Shown here: positions 1 through 10,530 of the stretch, piece by piece
Layout: each line of letters begins with the position of its first letter
Position numbering within the stretch: the stretch's first letter is position 1
Source: Viola odorata
Taxonomy: Eukaryota; Streptophyta; Magnoliopsida; Malpighiales; Violaceae
Assembly: GCA_963691705.1 (NCBI GenBank)
Contig: OY829537.1
Coordinates: 22,444,078-22,508,077 of the forward strand
DNA: 64,000 nt
Direction of reading: 5' to 3'
Made by a program: the position numbers and the translations under genes
The notes under the pieces: model-generated
What the model saw: the letters and a program-made list of their open reading frames with translations, nothing else
Told to the model about the DNA's origin: nothing
The model's database searches: none

Positions 1-77
1 CATTTTCACATTATGTAATTTACAGAGGGTTAAAGACAGGTGTCTTTCATAGTTTTAATACAGTCAAAAACTACATC

Positions 78-1325
78 ATGTGTCAGAACCCAATTTATGT
101 GGGCTATCACAGTTTTGCTGAGGCCCTAGAAGAAGCAAGGGCACAATTGGGCCCAAACTTTTATATAGAGCCCGAAACAGTCAGACCATATGCAGAAGTA
201 GCCCAAGAAAATCCTAGTCAGCTCATAGCTAGATTAGAAGACAAAAACAGAAAACTAGAAGAACAGATAGCACAACTCCAACAGCAGACGACTAATCAAA
301 TAGCCTTCATTGAGCAAGAAAAGAATGAGGCAGAAAGAAAGATTCAACAGAATAACACTACAGTAGGTATTTTAAATACCAAATTAAAACAGCTAGATCA
401 GTTCATAAAAGATAATAAGCCAAAAAACAGAAGTTTTCTACAACTTCGAGCCAGGCTATTAGATATGCCAGCCCAATTCACCCTAAAGCCTTTGATTGAT
501 CAATGGCCTGAGGGAGAAGAGATTATTAAACAAAAAACAGAAAGTAGACACTTAGAAGATCTGATTAATGCACAGAAAAATCTAGTCAGAATATATTTCG
601 AAGAAAAATATTGGAAGTTCAAAGGAGTTAAGGTAGTACAGAAGCCTTATTGCAGACTTGCAGGAAAGATCGCACGACATATAGGAGGAACAGGAACAGA
701 AGGTCTATTCAAAATACAAGTAGACCTCAATATCACAGACATGCCTTTTCAGAAAATCCTTTCTTTTTTCCACATGGGAATGATGGACAAAATCACTTTC
801 AGACTGGAAGAAGAAGGAAACATTGACAGATACTTAGAAGAGTTTGGAGAAAAATTCTTTCTTATTGCAGGAAACATGGCAATCAGAAAGAAATTAGAAT
901 GTTTCATTGACTCTACACTTCCTGTGGCTAGAGGCTTTGAAATCATTCCTGCAAAGAAGAGGGTCTTCATTTTCTCAGCAGACAGAGAAGAAGAGAGTCT
1001 TCACGATGTCCATATGGGGATTTCACTATCTCCCTATGATTTTCAAGAATTAGATAACTTGGAAATTTACAGAGCTGCTCAGAATCCTTGCGTCCTATAC
1101 ACACCAGAAAAATGGATGGAGTATCATCTCTTGGGAGAAGGATATTTCATTCAAATTTACAGCACTAGGGAGTGGAGGATGTTCTTGCCACACTCAGGAG
1201 ATGGTCGCTTGCTAGATGAAGAACACATAGTAAACCTAATAGCAGATCTCCAAGACGACGCAATGACAGACGTAGAAGAAGACAGAGACGAAGTCACTAT
1301 TCCAGAAACGCATAGGGATCTCTAA
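78..1325 (+). CDS. Viroplasmin/transactivator-like ORF of an endogenous pararetrovirus
   Basis: An intact 415-residue ORF starts at a real ATG. The first ~35 residues have the aromatic/Gly pattern of the viroplasmin (RNase H1 N-terminal-like) fold, with YVGYHSF followed by an EAL/EAR helix and LGPNFYIEP. Residues ~50-115 form a Gln/Glu/Lys-rich coiled coil, and the C-terminus is acidic. In caulimoviruses such proteins build inclusion bodies and promote reinitiation of translation on polycistronic RNA; the role here is inferred from that family. A viral promoter-like region follows directly downstream, as expected from a circular pararetroviral genome map. The absence of stops over 1.2 kb suggests recent insertion or retained coding, but expression is unknown. 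The reverse-strand ORF inside it (749-970) is a shadow. Confidence 0.7.
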   Translation: MCQNPIYVGYHSFAEALEEARAQLGPNFYIEPETVRPYAEVAQENPSQLIARLEDKNRKLEEQIAQLQQQTTNQIAFIEQEKNEAERKIQQNNTTVGILNTKLKQLDQFIKDNKPKNRSFLQLRARLLDMPAQFTLKPLIDQWPEGEEIIKQKTESRHLEDLINAQKNLVRIYFEEKYWKFKGVKVVQKPYCRLAGKIARHIGGTGTEGLFKIQVDLNITDMPFQKILSFFHMGMMDKITFRLEEEGNIDRYLEEFGEKFFLIAGNMAIRKKLECFIDSTLPVARGFEIIPAKKRVFIFSADREEESLHDVHMGISLSPYDFQELDNLEIYRAAQNPCVLYTPEKWMEYHLLGEGYFIQIYSTREWRMFLPHSGDGRLLDEEHIVNLIADLQDDAMTDVEEDRDEVTIPETHRDL

Positions 1326-1339
1326 GAAGAAAACAGTCA

Positions 1340-1610
1340 ACAAACGTCATCCATGACGTCTACAGACACAGCTGTCCATTGACAGACGTCAGCAATGATG
1401 ACTGCAGAAACAACTGTCCTAAACAGCTGTCCATTAGCCGCCTGTCTTTTGGCAGGATGTAATTATTTTTCTTTTTCTACTTTAAATTAGGACTGTTGCT
1501 TTTAAGATTCCTTTTCTTTAACTTTATTTCTTGTCGGCCACCTGTTTTGGCCTTTTCCTTTAAGTTTTCTCTATATAAGGGAACTCTCCCTTCATTTGTA
1601 AACACGAGGA
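1340..1610 (+). promoter_or_regulatory. 35S-like pararetroviral promoter with TGACG cluster and TATA box
   Basis: TATATAAGG at 1572-1580 matches the TATA box context typical of caulimovirus full-length-RNA promoters. About 180-230 bp upstream lies a perfect inverted pair of TGACG motifs (ACGTCAT-CC-ATGACGT, 1344-1359) and a further ACGTCA at 1386-1391. These resemble the as-1 element bound by TGA bZIP factors in the 35S promoter. A 12-bp direct repeat CAGCTGTCCATT occurs at 1369-1380 and 1424-1435. The start site would be near 1605. The region lies directly after the viroplasmin-like ORF, as in caulimoviruses. Confidence 0.65.
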
Positions 1611-1723
1611 AATCAATATACAAAGCATTCTCTCAAATTCTCTATGTCTCACTAAATTCTCTCTCTAGTTTCCAGCCTTCATAGACCCCTAGTTCCCAAG
1701 CACTAAAACAGTAGCCCATACTT

Positions 1724-1748
1724 AAAAAAAAAAAAAAAAAAAAAAAAA
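1724..1748. repeat. Poly(A) run at a junction in the viral mosaic
   Basis: This is an uninterrupted run of 25 A. It separates forward-strand viral leader-like sequence from the reverse-strand polymerase fragment and so marks a rearrangement junction. Confidence 0.9.
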
Positions 1749-1905
1749 TTAAGTGTCAAACCGGTGACTGGCATTGCCAAGTTGTTTCTGTACATAATGG
1801 TTCTGTCTGCTATAGATTCTTTTGATTCTGTTTTCTGATCATCCATCTGTATATCATCCATCTGTATTCGGGGTTTTATCACCCTTTTCTTCATGTTTTC
1901 CTGCA

Positions 1906-2822
1906 TTATTTAAATAATTTTTCAATATTTCTAGATAATAAATCTGCTAAGCTATTATTTTTTCCTTTGATATGTTCAAAGCTAATTTTATATCCATTTC
2001 CTTGTATTAAATTCTGTAAATTAACCCATCGGGTTCTATTTATTTTTCTGTTATTCTCATTTTTGAGAAATTTAACAATTGCTTCACAATCTGTTCTAAC
2101 TGTAAACTCATTTTGTAAATATATTTTGAATTTATCTAAAGCATTTATTAATGCTTGTATTTCAAAATCTAAGCTAGTCCAATTTTGTCCTGTTTTAAAG
2201 TTACCACTTGCATAAGCAGCAATCCTTCCTGTTTCTTTATCTGTGTACTTGTTGGGTTTGCAGATCATAACTGCTCCCCATCCTTCTTTGCTGCCATCGC
2301 ACTCTATGATGATATAATCTGTGGTTAGGGGTAATTCTAATGGCTTAATTTTCTGAACTTGTTCTTTGATTTTCTTAACCAATTCTGAGTCTTCTTTATT
2401 AAACTTTCTTTGACCATTTTTTGTTGTTTTGCTGTATAATGGTCCTACTAATTTGCTTAAATTTGGTATAAACTTTCTAGCATAATTTAATATTCCTAGA
2501 AAGGCCTGTATTTGTTTTAGTCCTTCTAATTTATCTGGAAAATTTAATATTTTTTCAGCTATGTGAGGCTGTAACTCTATTTTTCCATTTCCTATTTCTA
2601 GTCCTAAGAAGGATATTTTTCTTTTGTATAATTCCATTTTTCTTTTACTAACTACTATACCATGCTTTTCTATTTCCTGAAAAATCTGTCTTAAATGTTC
2701 TTCATGTTCTTGAACTGAGTTACTTGCTACTAAAATATCATCTATGTAAACTAAACAAAACTCGTATTTTAGGAATATAGAGTCCATAAATCTTTGAAAG
2801 ACTGCTGGTGCGTTTTTTAATC
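1906..2822 (-). pseudogene. Pararetroviral RT C-terminal half plus RNase H (fragment, reverse strand)
   Basis: The open frame covers the second half of a caulimovirid reverse transcriptase and its RNase H. The YIDDI catalytic motif is near the N-terminus, followed by the RT thumb/connection (LNYARKFIP) and RNase H with acidic residues in IIECDGS, the LDFEIQAL helix and RTDCEAIV, ending near SLADLLSR. The track start at 2787 is not the true start: the frame is open upstream to about 2822, through a GLKNAP-type motif. There it meets, head to head, the RT N-half on the other strand. The first half of RT is missing on this strand, so this is a fragment and not an active polymerase. Confidence 0.8.
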
Positions 2823-2828
2823 CGGACT

Positions 2829-3068
2829 AATTAAAAGATCGGTTAGTCCACACAGATCAGCAGCATTCATAGTAAGAAACCACAGTGAAATTAAAAGAGG
2901 AAAAGCTAGAATAGTCTACAATTACAAAAGATTAAATGACAATACAATAGACGATGCGTATAACATCCCAAATAAAGACAACTTAATAGGATTAATCCAA
3001 CAGAAAAAGATTTTTAGTAAATTTGATTTAAAATCAGGATATAACCAACTAAAATTAGAAGAATGGTT
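2829..3068 (+). pseudogene. Pararetroviral RT N-terminal half (fragment, forward strand)
   Basis: The forward translation shows a conserved RT core: an [11 protein letters not shown] motif and then [12 protein letters not shown], which carries the first catalytic Asp. The fragment stops near 3068 where an inverted piece of the viroplasmin-like ORF begins. The segment that should link it to the YIDDI half is absent, and the other half lies upstream on the opposite strand. No start codon belongs to this fragment. Limits are approximate (about 10 bp). Confidence 0.75.
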
Positions 3069-3079
3069 TAGACAATGGA

Positions 3080-3552
3080 CTTCTTTGTAGGAATGATTTC
3101 AAAGCCTCTAGCCACAGGAAGTGTAGAGTCAATGAAACATTCTAATTTCTTTCTGATTGCCATGTGTTCCTGCAATAAGAAAGAATTTTTCTCCAAACTC
3201 TTCTAAGTATCTGTCAATGTTTCCTTCTTCTTCCAGTCTGAAAGTGATTTTGTCCATCATTCCCATGTGGAAAAAAGAAAGGATTTTCTGAAAAGGCATG
3301 CCTGTGATATTGAGGTCTACTTGTATTTTGAATAGACCTGCTGTTCCTGTTCCTCCTATATGTCGTGCGATCTTTCCTGCAAGTCTGCAATAAGGCTTCT
3401 GTACTACCTTAACTCCTTTGAACTTCCAATCTTTTTCTTCGAAATATATTCTGACTAGATTTTTCTATGCATTAATCAGATCTTCTAAGTGTCTACTTTC
3501 TGTTTTTTGTTTAATAATCTCTTCTCCCTCAGGCCATTGATCAATCAAAGGC
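3080..3552 (-). repeat. Inverted copy of part of the viroplasmin-like ORF (mate 488-959)
   Basis: The reverse complement of 3080-3552 matches 488-959 almost base for base. Visible changes include a G-to-A change near 3089, a 1-bp insertion near 3168 and a few substitutions. The arms are about 472 bp and 2.1 kb apart. The copy breaks abruptly at the viral/non-viral boundary, next to a GTCCGTCC repeat. Confidence 0.9.
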
Positions 3553-4272
3553 GTCCGTCCGTTTATTATTTAATTTTTTAAAAATAAATTAATTTCTCAA
3601 AAATAATTTTTTTTCAAAATTTTTTTTAAAAAATTTTTTTTCAAAAAAAGTACTCTTATTTTTCGAAAATAATAATTTTTCAAAAAATATTATTTTTAAA
3701 AAAAATTACTCTTATTTTTCGAAAATAATAATTTTTCAAAAAAAAAAAAAATTTCAATTCCCAGAAAAAAATTATTATTGGACGGGAACCCGTCCCGTCC
3801 GTTTATTAAATGGACTTGGACAAATCCGTCCAGTTTACTTATTGGATAAATGGGACTGGTGCATGGACGTCCGTCCGTCCCATTGGACATATCGGCCCCT
3901 TAAAAAACACCTTTCTCCAACTCAATCCATCCGTCACCGGCTACACCCCGTTGGCCGGTGGCAGCCAGCAAAATACTAATACTATAGCATTATCTAATTT
4001 TTTATTACTGTTAATTAAAATAATTAATTAATTATTACACACAGTTAGATACATACACGGTTTTCCTGCTTTCCAGAAAATTGATGAATAAACAAACAAA
4101 CAAACAAAAACCAAAACAAATCTTCTTCATCTTCCTCCCTTTATTCGGGTTTTCGATTCTGGCCAGTGGTGGCGGTGGCGGTAGCAGGTGTTCGGTTTGG
4201 ACTTTCAATCTCCCTGCGGTGGTTACCGAGTTAATCAGTAAGGTGTCAAAATAGTTGCTGCTGTTGTTGTAG
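3553..4272. other. Non-coding 5' flank of the TOM1-like gene, AT-rich with short repeats
   Basis: No gene is seen. Positions 3560-3780 are almost pure A/T homopolymer tracts with a tandem duplication of about 56 bp (units near 3650 and 3706). A CGTCCGTTTATTA block occurs on both sides of this tract (about 3555 and 3796). An (AAAC)n microsatellite lies at about 4088-4107. The promoter and 5' UTR of the TOM1-like gene must lie here, but I cannot choose a TATA box. Confidence 0.6.
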
Positions 4273-7200
4273 ATGAAGGGGAGCATAGCAGCCTTCAATC
4301 TGAAGGAGGCGCGGAGTTTGTGGGATGAAATAAACGAATCTCCGGTCTGGCAAGATCGTATCTTTCATGTCCTCGCCGCTCTCTACGGCCTCGTCGCCGC
4401 CGTAGCGCTGGTGCCTTTTTTTTTGTTTTTTTGTTTCTCTGTACTTTTTTTATCCTATGGGTTGATTGGATTAATGACGGTAATTGATATTGGCAATAGA
4501 TTCAACTAATACGAATTCAATTGAGAGTTCCGGAGTATGGTTGGACCACACAGAAGGTTTTCCACTTCCTCAACTTCCTTGTCAATGGAGGTTGGTGTCA
4601 CCTATCAGTCACCTTTTTGTTTCCCTTTATTCTCATTAATTAGTTATTCTCTTGCTGCAGTTCGTTGTCTAGTTTTCATTTTCCGCTGTTCCATTCAAAG
4701 GATACATCCTCAGGTTGGCATCACTTTCCCTTATTTGTTCTCTCTTCTTAATTATTTGCTAACTGTTATCATTGAATTTGTGTGTCTGTGTTTCTATTGT
4801 TAGGTTTTTCAACACGTCCTGCTTGATTTGCCTAGCCTTGCTTTCTTCACAACATACGCTCTCCTGGTTCTCTTTTGGGCCGAGATTTACTATCAGGTCA
4901 TTTTCACTTTATTAGTTCATATATTGTATGCTTCTTTTGCCTTATAGTATCACGCTGACACCATGCATTATTCAACAGGCACGAGCTGTTTCTACTGAGG
5001 GACTTAGGCCGAGCTTCTTTACTGTTAATGCTGTGGTTTATGCCATTCAGGTGAAGTTTCTCCTTCATTGCTTTGCTATCTATCCAAGTACATAGCTGGT
5101 TTTGGGGTTGGAGTCACTATGTAATTAGTCATGCTTTATGAAATGATTGAATTTTCTCTCCCATCTCCAGAGGTCGTTCTGCAAAAAGTTCTATTACCTG
5201 TGTGTACCATCGTAATTAGCTAGTCTCTTTCTGGTCTATTTGTTTGGCAGTAAGAGTGAAACAGTGATAGCTTGTAGATGAAGTCAATCCTAATTCGTGA
5301 AAGATATCTACAGTTTTTCCTCATTGTGAAAATTTGTGTTGTTATTTTCTCTTATCTGTTTGCATGATTGAGAAAGTTAGCTTTGAGGTTTCTGTTTGCT
5401 GTATTACTAGTTGATCAGCTGTAAATAATTAGGGTACATAGGAATTAGTTAGCCTACCTAGCATATTATGTGGATTGTAGAGAGTGGAGACCCTTGGTTA
5501 TGGGGAACAAATGAGGCTTGTGAGGGCAGAAGCTAATGAATGGGGATCTTAGGTTAGTGCTTTTAACATCTGTTGGCCTTTGATTGATGGGTAATGTGGG
5601 CTGATTAATATTTATCAGATATCAGAAAAGTGCATATACAGCAGTTGATTCCACAGTGAATATTTCGTTTGTGATGCCCGGGATTTCATGGAAGCATGTT
5701 TTCAACTAGATAGATATCTAGTCAGAAGAGCTTATGGATAAGTTGTCTGCATAGCTAATGAATGCTATTTAATGAGTTATCTAATAACCAATGCGCAAAA
5801 CTTTGACATTAGTCAGGGATACGGGTAAAGTTCATACTTCTGCAACTGTGCAATTGTGCGGTCTCTTGCCCCCCTGGACTCCCTGCCTAATTGTGCTCTC
5901 TTTTTGTCTATTCCCCTTCATCTCGTCAATGAAAAACTAAGAATATTGGAGATGCATAGCTTCCTCCTTTTCTTATATCAGTGCATAGCTAAAGAATTAG
6001 AATGAGAGATCTGTTGGTTGTTTACATGTTATGTATTTATGCCAAAAGTCACCACTAAAAAGCCTGTAGAAAATCACCCTCCAAATTTTCTTATGAAGAT
6101 GTGTGCACTTCACTGGCTGGTGGAATATACAAACAGCTCCAATCGGCCAAACAAAATTTGTATTCTTGGTTTTGCATACCTCTTCAGAGAGTGCAATTCA
6201 ACAATGGCAGAACATCAGATACCAAGAATCTTTGTGTGATATTCTACTTTGAAATCATTATCACTACAGTATTAAAGCAATACTTGCCATCTCCAAATGG
6301 ATTGTTAACCTTCATATGAACCTCAACATTGACTTCCACTCTGTGGTTGAGGCAGCTGAAGTTTGGGCGCATTGAACAGGCAAGGTAGACAGTTCTAGGC
6401 ATGTTGCTGGATTTCGTTGGAGCTTATTCTTATTACAGCGAGCTGCACTTGGAGTGATCTTCCCGGTTCCATCTGCACCACCACTGTTTTGACAAGTAGC
6501 CTAAATTAGAATTATCTAATTGTAGAGTTAAGTAAGAAGGGATATATGGCGTTTCTGTGGGAATGGATGAGGCAGTGACACTAGCTGTCTTTACTTTTCT
6601 GTAGAATCTAAACTTGCAATAGAAGTCATCGATCATTACATTGATTGAAAGATGTGGGAATTAGGAAAAGGACAGTGAGAGTTTGGACATTTTGGTTTGG
6701 TGAAGGGTACACTGGACACTTAGTAAATGAAGTCTTGTCAGCTGCAATAAGTAAATCTAGATTTAGGCTGTAGGCTATGTGAATTTATAAAGTTATAGGG
6801 TGTGTTTGGTTTGACGTTTTAAGGGGCTATAAGTTTATAACCAAGTTTGGTGAATCTTTTGGTGTGGGGGTATATGTTAAGGGGTTAACCCCCAAAATGG
6901 GGTCATATTTTAACCCCATGAGGGAGGGGTAACGGGGGGTAAAATTTATTTATTTTTTCTCTTTATCTTAAATTTATACCCCCACTATCTATTTCTTATC
7001 ACTCTTCACTTTTTTCTTACACATTGTTATTGGGACCCATATGCTCATTCCCTCAAACCCAAAATTTAAATAAACTATTAATGGAACCCACTTATTATAC
7101 ACTTTCTTAAATTTTTACCAAACCTCCTTAACATTTCTTTAACCCTTAACACTTAGCCCCCTTATACCTTAATATACCCTCAATCCAAACACACCCATAG

Positions 7201-10200
7201 AAATAAGAGGTATCTGTAAGATGGGTTTTTAATTTCTTTATAGTTGGAACTTTGCTTTATTTTAAATAACCTAACTAGATAATCAAAATTCAATTGTTTG
7301 GTCTGCTTATGGATTTGAAACTTTGAATTGGCAATGTGCACCGTTAGATAGGCTTAAGTTGACCCAGGTCCATTATCCTCTGTCCTAAGCGAGTTAGGGC
7401 CAATTACTCCAGTCTGTCTTTTTTCATGTTTTTTGTTGAGTGCCAATTTGCAAATCTTTTGTGGATCTTATGTATTTCCGCCCTCTGTAAGCAGAAAATT
7501 GTAAAGCTGTTGTGCTTGTGGTGAAGAATTAGGATGCACTTGTGATTTTTCCCCGGATAGACCTCTGACCTTTCTGATATTATTTATGAAATATACAAAG
7601 AGCAACTTATCCAATTTTAAGTTGTTGAGCTTGTATAATCCATATAACATACTCTACTTTCAGGCTTGCCCTGTGTAATGACAACAGTATTTTAACATTG
7701 GCAACTCAATTGAGTATCAATAAGGGCTGTGTTTGAGTTGGCACAAGAAATATTTGAACATTTGGAATCTGCATAATTTGCTTGATGATATACATACTGC
7801 ATATAATTTATAGATTGTATGAGCATAATGCTCTGTGGACTTGGTTTGGTATGTCCTTGATCCATGTTTAGTCCTTGCATGAACCAGTTGGACACTTGTT
7901 ATGTTTCTGTTTGCTTGCTTGGTATTAGTCACATGGTAGGAACATCAGTCACGTTTTTGTCTTGTTTTGTTTATTTAATTGTATAGTCCTGGTTATGCTT
8001 TTTGACCCCATTTCTTTTGTCTTACAATTTCAGATTGCTATGTGGTTGGTGTTGTGGTGGAAAAATATCCCGCTTGTTCTCATCGTATCAAAAATGTTCT
8101 TTGCAGGTTTTTTTTTACTACACAATGAATAATTAATATGTAACACCTGTTAGTTCCTTAAAATGAGGGATATACTTGGTTTATTTTAACACTTTTTTCT
8201 TTTCTTTTTTCCAGGCGTGTCTTTATTTGCAGCTCTTGGCTTTCTACTCTATGGTGGAAGGTAACTGCTGGTTTTATAACTTTTACATCATTTTGACTGT
8301 AACTACATTGTAAATGGTGGCATATCACCACCCCATTGAAGAATTATAGGTTTGCATTTTTGTTAATTCCATGAATGGTGGGCTAGATGTGTGGCAAATA
8401 ACAATTTTGAAGGACCAAAACCTTAGCCTACTCTAATGCACAGAATATACCAATGAAAACTTATGTGGTATTCAGAAGCTTGAAGTCAACTTATAGCATT
8501 AAATCCTAAGCATATATTACTCCCCCTAAGACTATTGCTAAATCGTGGTAGTAATAGTAACAGCTCATTGATGCTGTGTTTTGTATGATACCCAGTCCAC
8601 TGCTCCTTCAATGGGCATAGGTAGAGGTGGAGATTATATCTCAAGCAGTTCAGCTCCTCAGCTTATTCCTATTTGTGTGCTATTCCACAGTGGGACATCA
8701 TGGGCCCATCTGTTGTAGTTAAACCACCATTCTATGAGGTACTCTATCGATATATGCTTCTTTGCATATTGAGAAATCAGGCACTTTCTACCTGCACTAT
8801 AGTCCCGTTGAAGTCACATCCTAGCTATCTGCTAACTGTGAATTAGCGTATTACCATGCATGCTTACATGGTCTCACTATCAAGAGTAGAGCAATTAGCT
8901 GGTGCTTTGTAGTGTCCCTAGTCATTAGGTTCCTTGTCATGTTCCTGCACGATAATTTTTAGGTTTGCCTAACAGATTGAATCCTCATGGCTCTAGATGT
9001 GGTTCTTTGTTCATTCACTGGGTGAGTTGAAATACAGATTTAGTTACTTCATTCACACAGTATACCAAATGTATCTATGACTCACTTGTATCTACATGAG
9101 GCCCACATGTGCTTACAATGAGTGTACGTGCTAGAAGTCTACTGAATAATACCTATTTCTAGGGTAGGAGTTAAGTGGGGTGATGTTTTTGTATTTATTA
9201 TTCAATATGCTATGTTGTTGTTGTTGTTCTAACTGTGTGTTTTAGTACTCTCTTTCTGCTACACTGGATGGTGATGCTTGATTATTGACTTTTTCTTTCT
9301 TCGGCAGGCTCTTCTTAATGTTGCAGCGCTTCCCTGTTGAATCTAAAGGGCGACGCAAGAAGCTACAAGAGGTTATACCTATTTTCAACTTAACATGGAT
9401 TTCCATATCCGTTTGTTTGCAGTTTATGTTTTTTATTTACCAAGTGTTGTTTCTGTTTGCTTTTTGGACAGGTTGGATATGTGACAACCATATGTTTCTT
9501 ATGCTTCCTTGTCAGATGCATTATGGTGAGTTAGAAGACAATGCCTTTTCATTTGTGTTGAGTACTCACGAAAATGTTGGTGATCAACTAAATGTTAACT
9601 ATAAATTGAGTTTCTGTGACATAACTATCACCTAACTGCAACATTTCACAAATTTTCAGCTGCTCATTGGGCCAAATGATTTTCCTCTATATCATGGTTT
9701 CCTTTGATCAAAGTCATCTGACTTGCATTTTTTGTTTTTGTTTTTCCCCTTGTGCTACAGATGTGCTTCAATGCGTTTGATAAAGCTGCAGATCTTGATG
9801 TTCTGTATCATCCAGTTCTAAACTTCATATATTACCTGGTAAATTTAAGTATATAGTTTGCACTCTGATGATTCCTGACAAGCTAGTTATTATTTTTAGT
9901 ACCTTTTCGCCATTTGGCAGCTACATGTGGAAGTGGAACTTAAAGTGAATTTGTGATCTTAAGGATATCTTTTCTTTTGCTGATTTCTGAATACGAGAAC
10001 CGCTAGTCTATGCCATCTGGTTTTGGTCTGCAGAAAGCTTGAAAAATGGATCGACTTGTTTCCTTAGATGTCCTTGACCTTTTCATGTGCTTCACTTTGT
10101 AGTGATACTTAGTTTTGTTCTCTTGTCCCTAGTATTGAGTACGATCTATAATGGAACGTAAAATTCCATTGGATAAAAGCATATGACTAAAATGCTTCTG

Positions 10201-10530
10201 GATCTCAGAAGGTTTTCGTTAAAAGTTCTTCCCACGGGATTGATCCTTTTGATTTTCCAACTTTTGACCAAGGTTTGCTAGACACATTGATAAGCAATAC
10301 ACCTATCCTTTTAGTTTGCTATATTCGCAGAGATTCTGTGATCCCTATGTCAAATTTACCTATCCTTTTGGTTTTCTCTTTCGTTAGATCGTTTTGGGTG
10401 TCAGAATTTTCACATCTTTCTTTTTTCTCCTCTGCAGCTGGTGGAGATTGTACCCTCTTCTCTGGTTCTTTTCATTCTGAGGAAATTGCCTCCGAAGCGT
10501 GGCATCACACAGTACCATCCAATACGCTAA
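4273..10530 (+). CDS. TOM1: TOM1-like (tobamovirus multiplication protein 1 family) seven-TM protein, 11 exons
   Basis: Conceptual splicing gives 284 residues in one frame. Exons: 4273-4410, 4500-4590, 4661-4713, 4804-4896, 4979-5050, 8034-8106, 8215-8260, 9308-9371, 9472-9525, 9761-9838, 10438-10530 (TAA). Each intron is GT-AG and phases match. Diagnostic family motifs are [68 protein letters not shown] and the C-terminal [15 protein letters not shown]. The family consists of plant tonoplast multispanning proteins (PF06454); Arabidopsis TOM1 and TOM3 are host factors that anchor tobamovirus replication complexes. Length matches the usual ~290. Intron 5 is unusually long (2983 bp) and carries a MITE. 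The first exon's open frame continues into intron 1, but splicing after 4410 restores the family alignment. The TOM1 rather than TOM3/THH1 label is a judgement. Confidence 0.9.
6798..7196. mobile_element. MITE in TOM1-like intron 5
   Basis: The element begins GGGTGTGTTTGG and ends CCAAACACACCC, a perfect 12-bp terminal inverted repeat. It is flanked by ATA on both sides (6795-6797, 7197-7199), a possible 3-bp target duplication. Internal sequence is symmetric (GGGGCTATAAG near the left end, CTTAGCCCCC near the right). Length is 399 bp with no ORF. The superfamily is uncertain. Confidence 0.75.

Larger units (their letters stand above)
1..3552. mobile_element. Rearranged endogenous pararetrovirus (Caulimoviridae-like) insertion
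   Basis: This stretch is a mosaic of caulimovirus-type fragments: a viroplasmin-like ORF (+), a 35S-like promoter region (+), the RT C-half plus RNase H (-), the RT N-half (+) and an inverted copy of part of the first ORF (-). The mixed orientations and absence of LTRs, terminal repeats or integrase fit the illegitimate-recombination integrations known for plant endogenous pararetroviruses. The left limit is not visible because the window starts inside it. The right limit is taken as 3552, where the inverted copy stops matching. The genus cannot be assigned by eye. No intact polymerase is present, so this copy is broken. Confidence 0.8.

Noticed and set aside
749..970. Reverse frame inside the viroplasmin-like ORF
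   Set aside because: Shadow of the forward gene; it only looks repeated because 3080-3552 is an inverted copy.
1724..1748. Poly(A) run as the tail of a retroposed gene
   Set aside because: The upstream sequence is viral promoter and leader, with no processed host gene and no target duplication.
4273..4509. Stand-alone 78-residue ORF at the start of the TOM1-like gene
   Set aside because: It runs into intron 1; splicing at 4410/4500 restores the family sequence.
9285..9635. 116-residue forward ORF
   Set aside because: Formed by exons 8 and 9 of the TOM1-like gene read through an intron.
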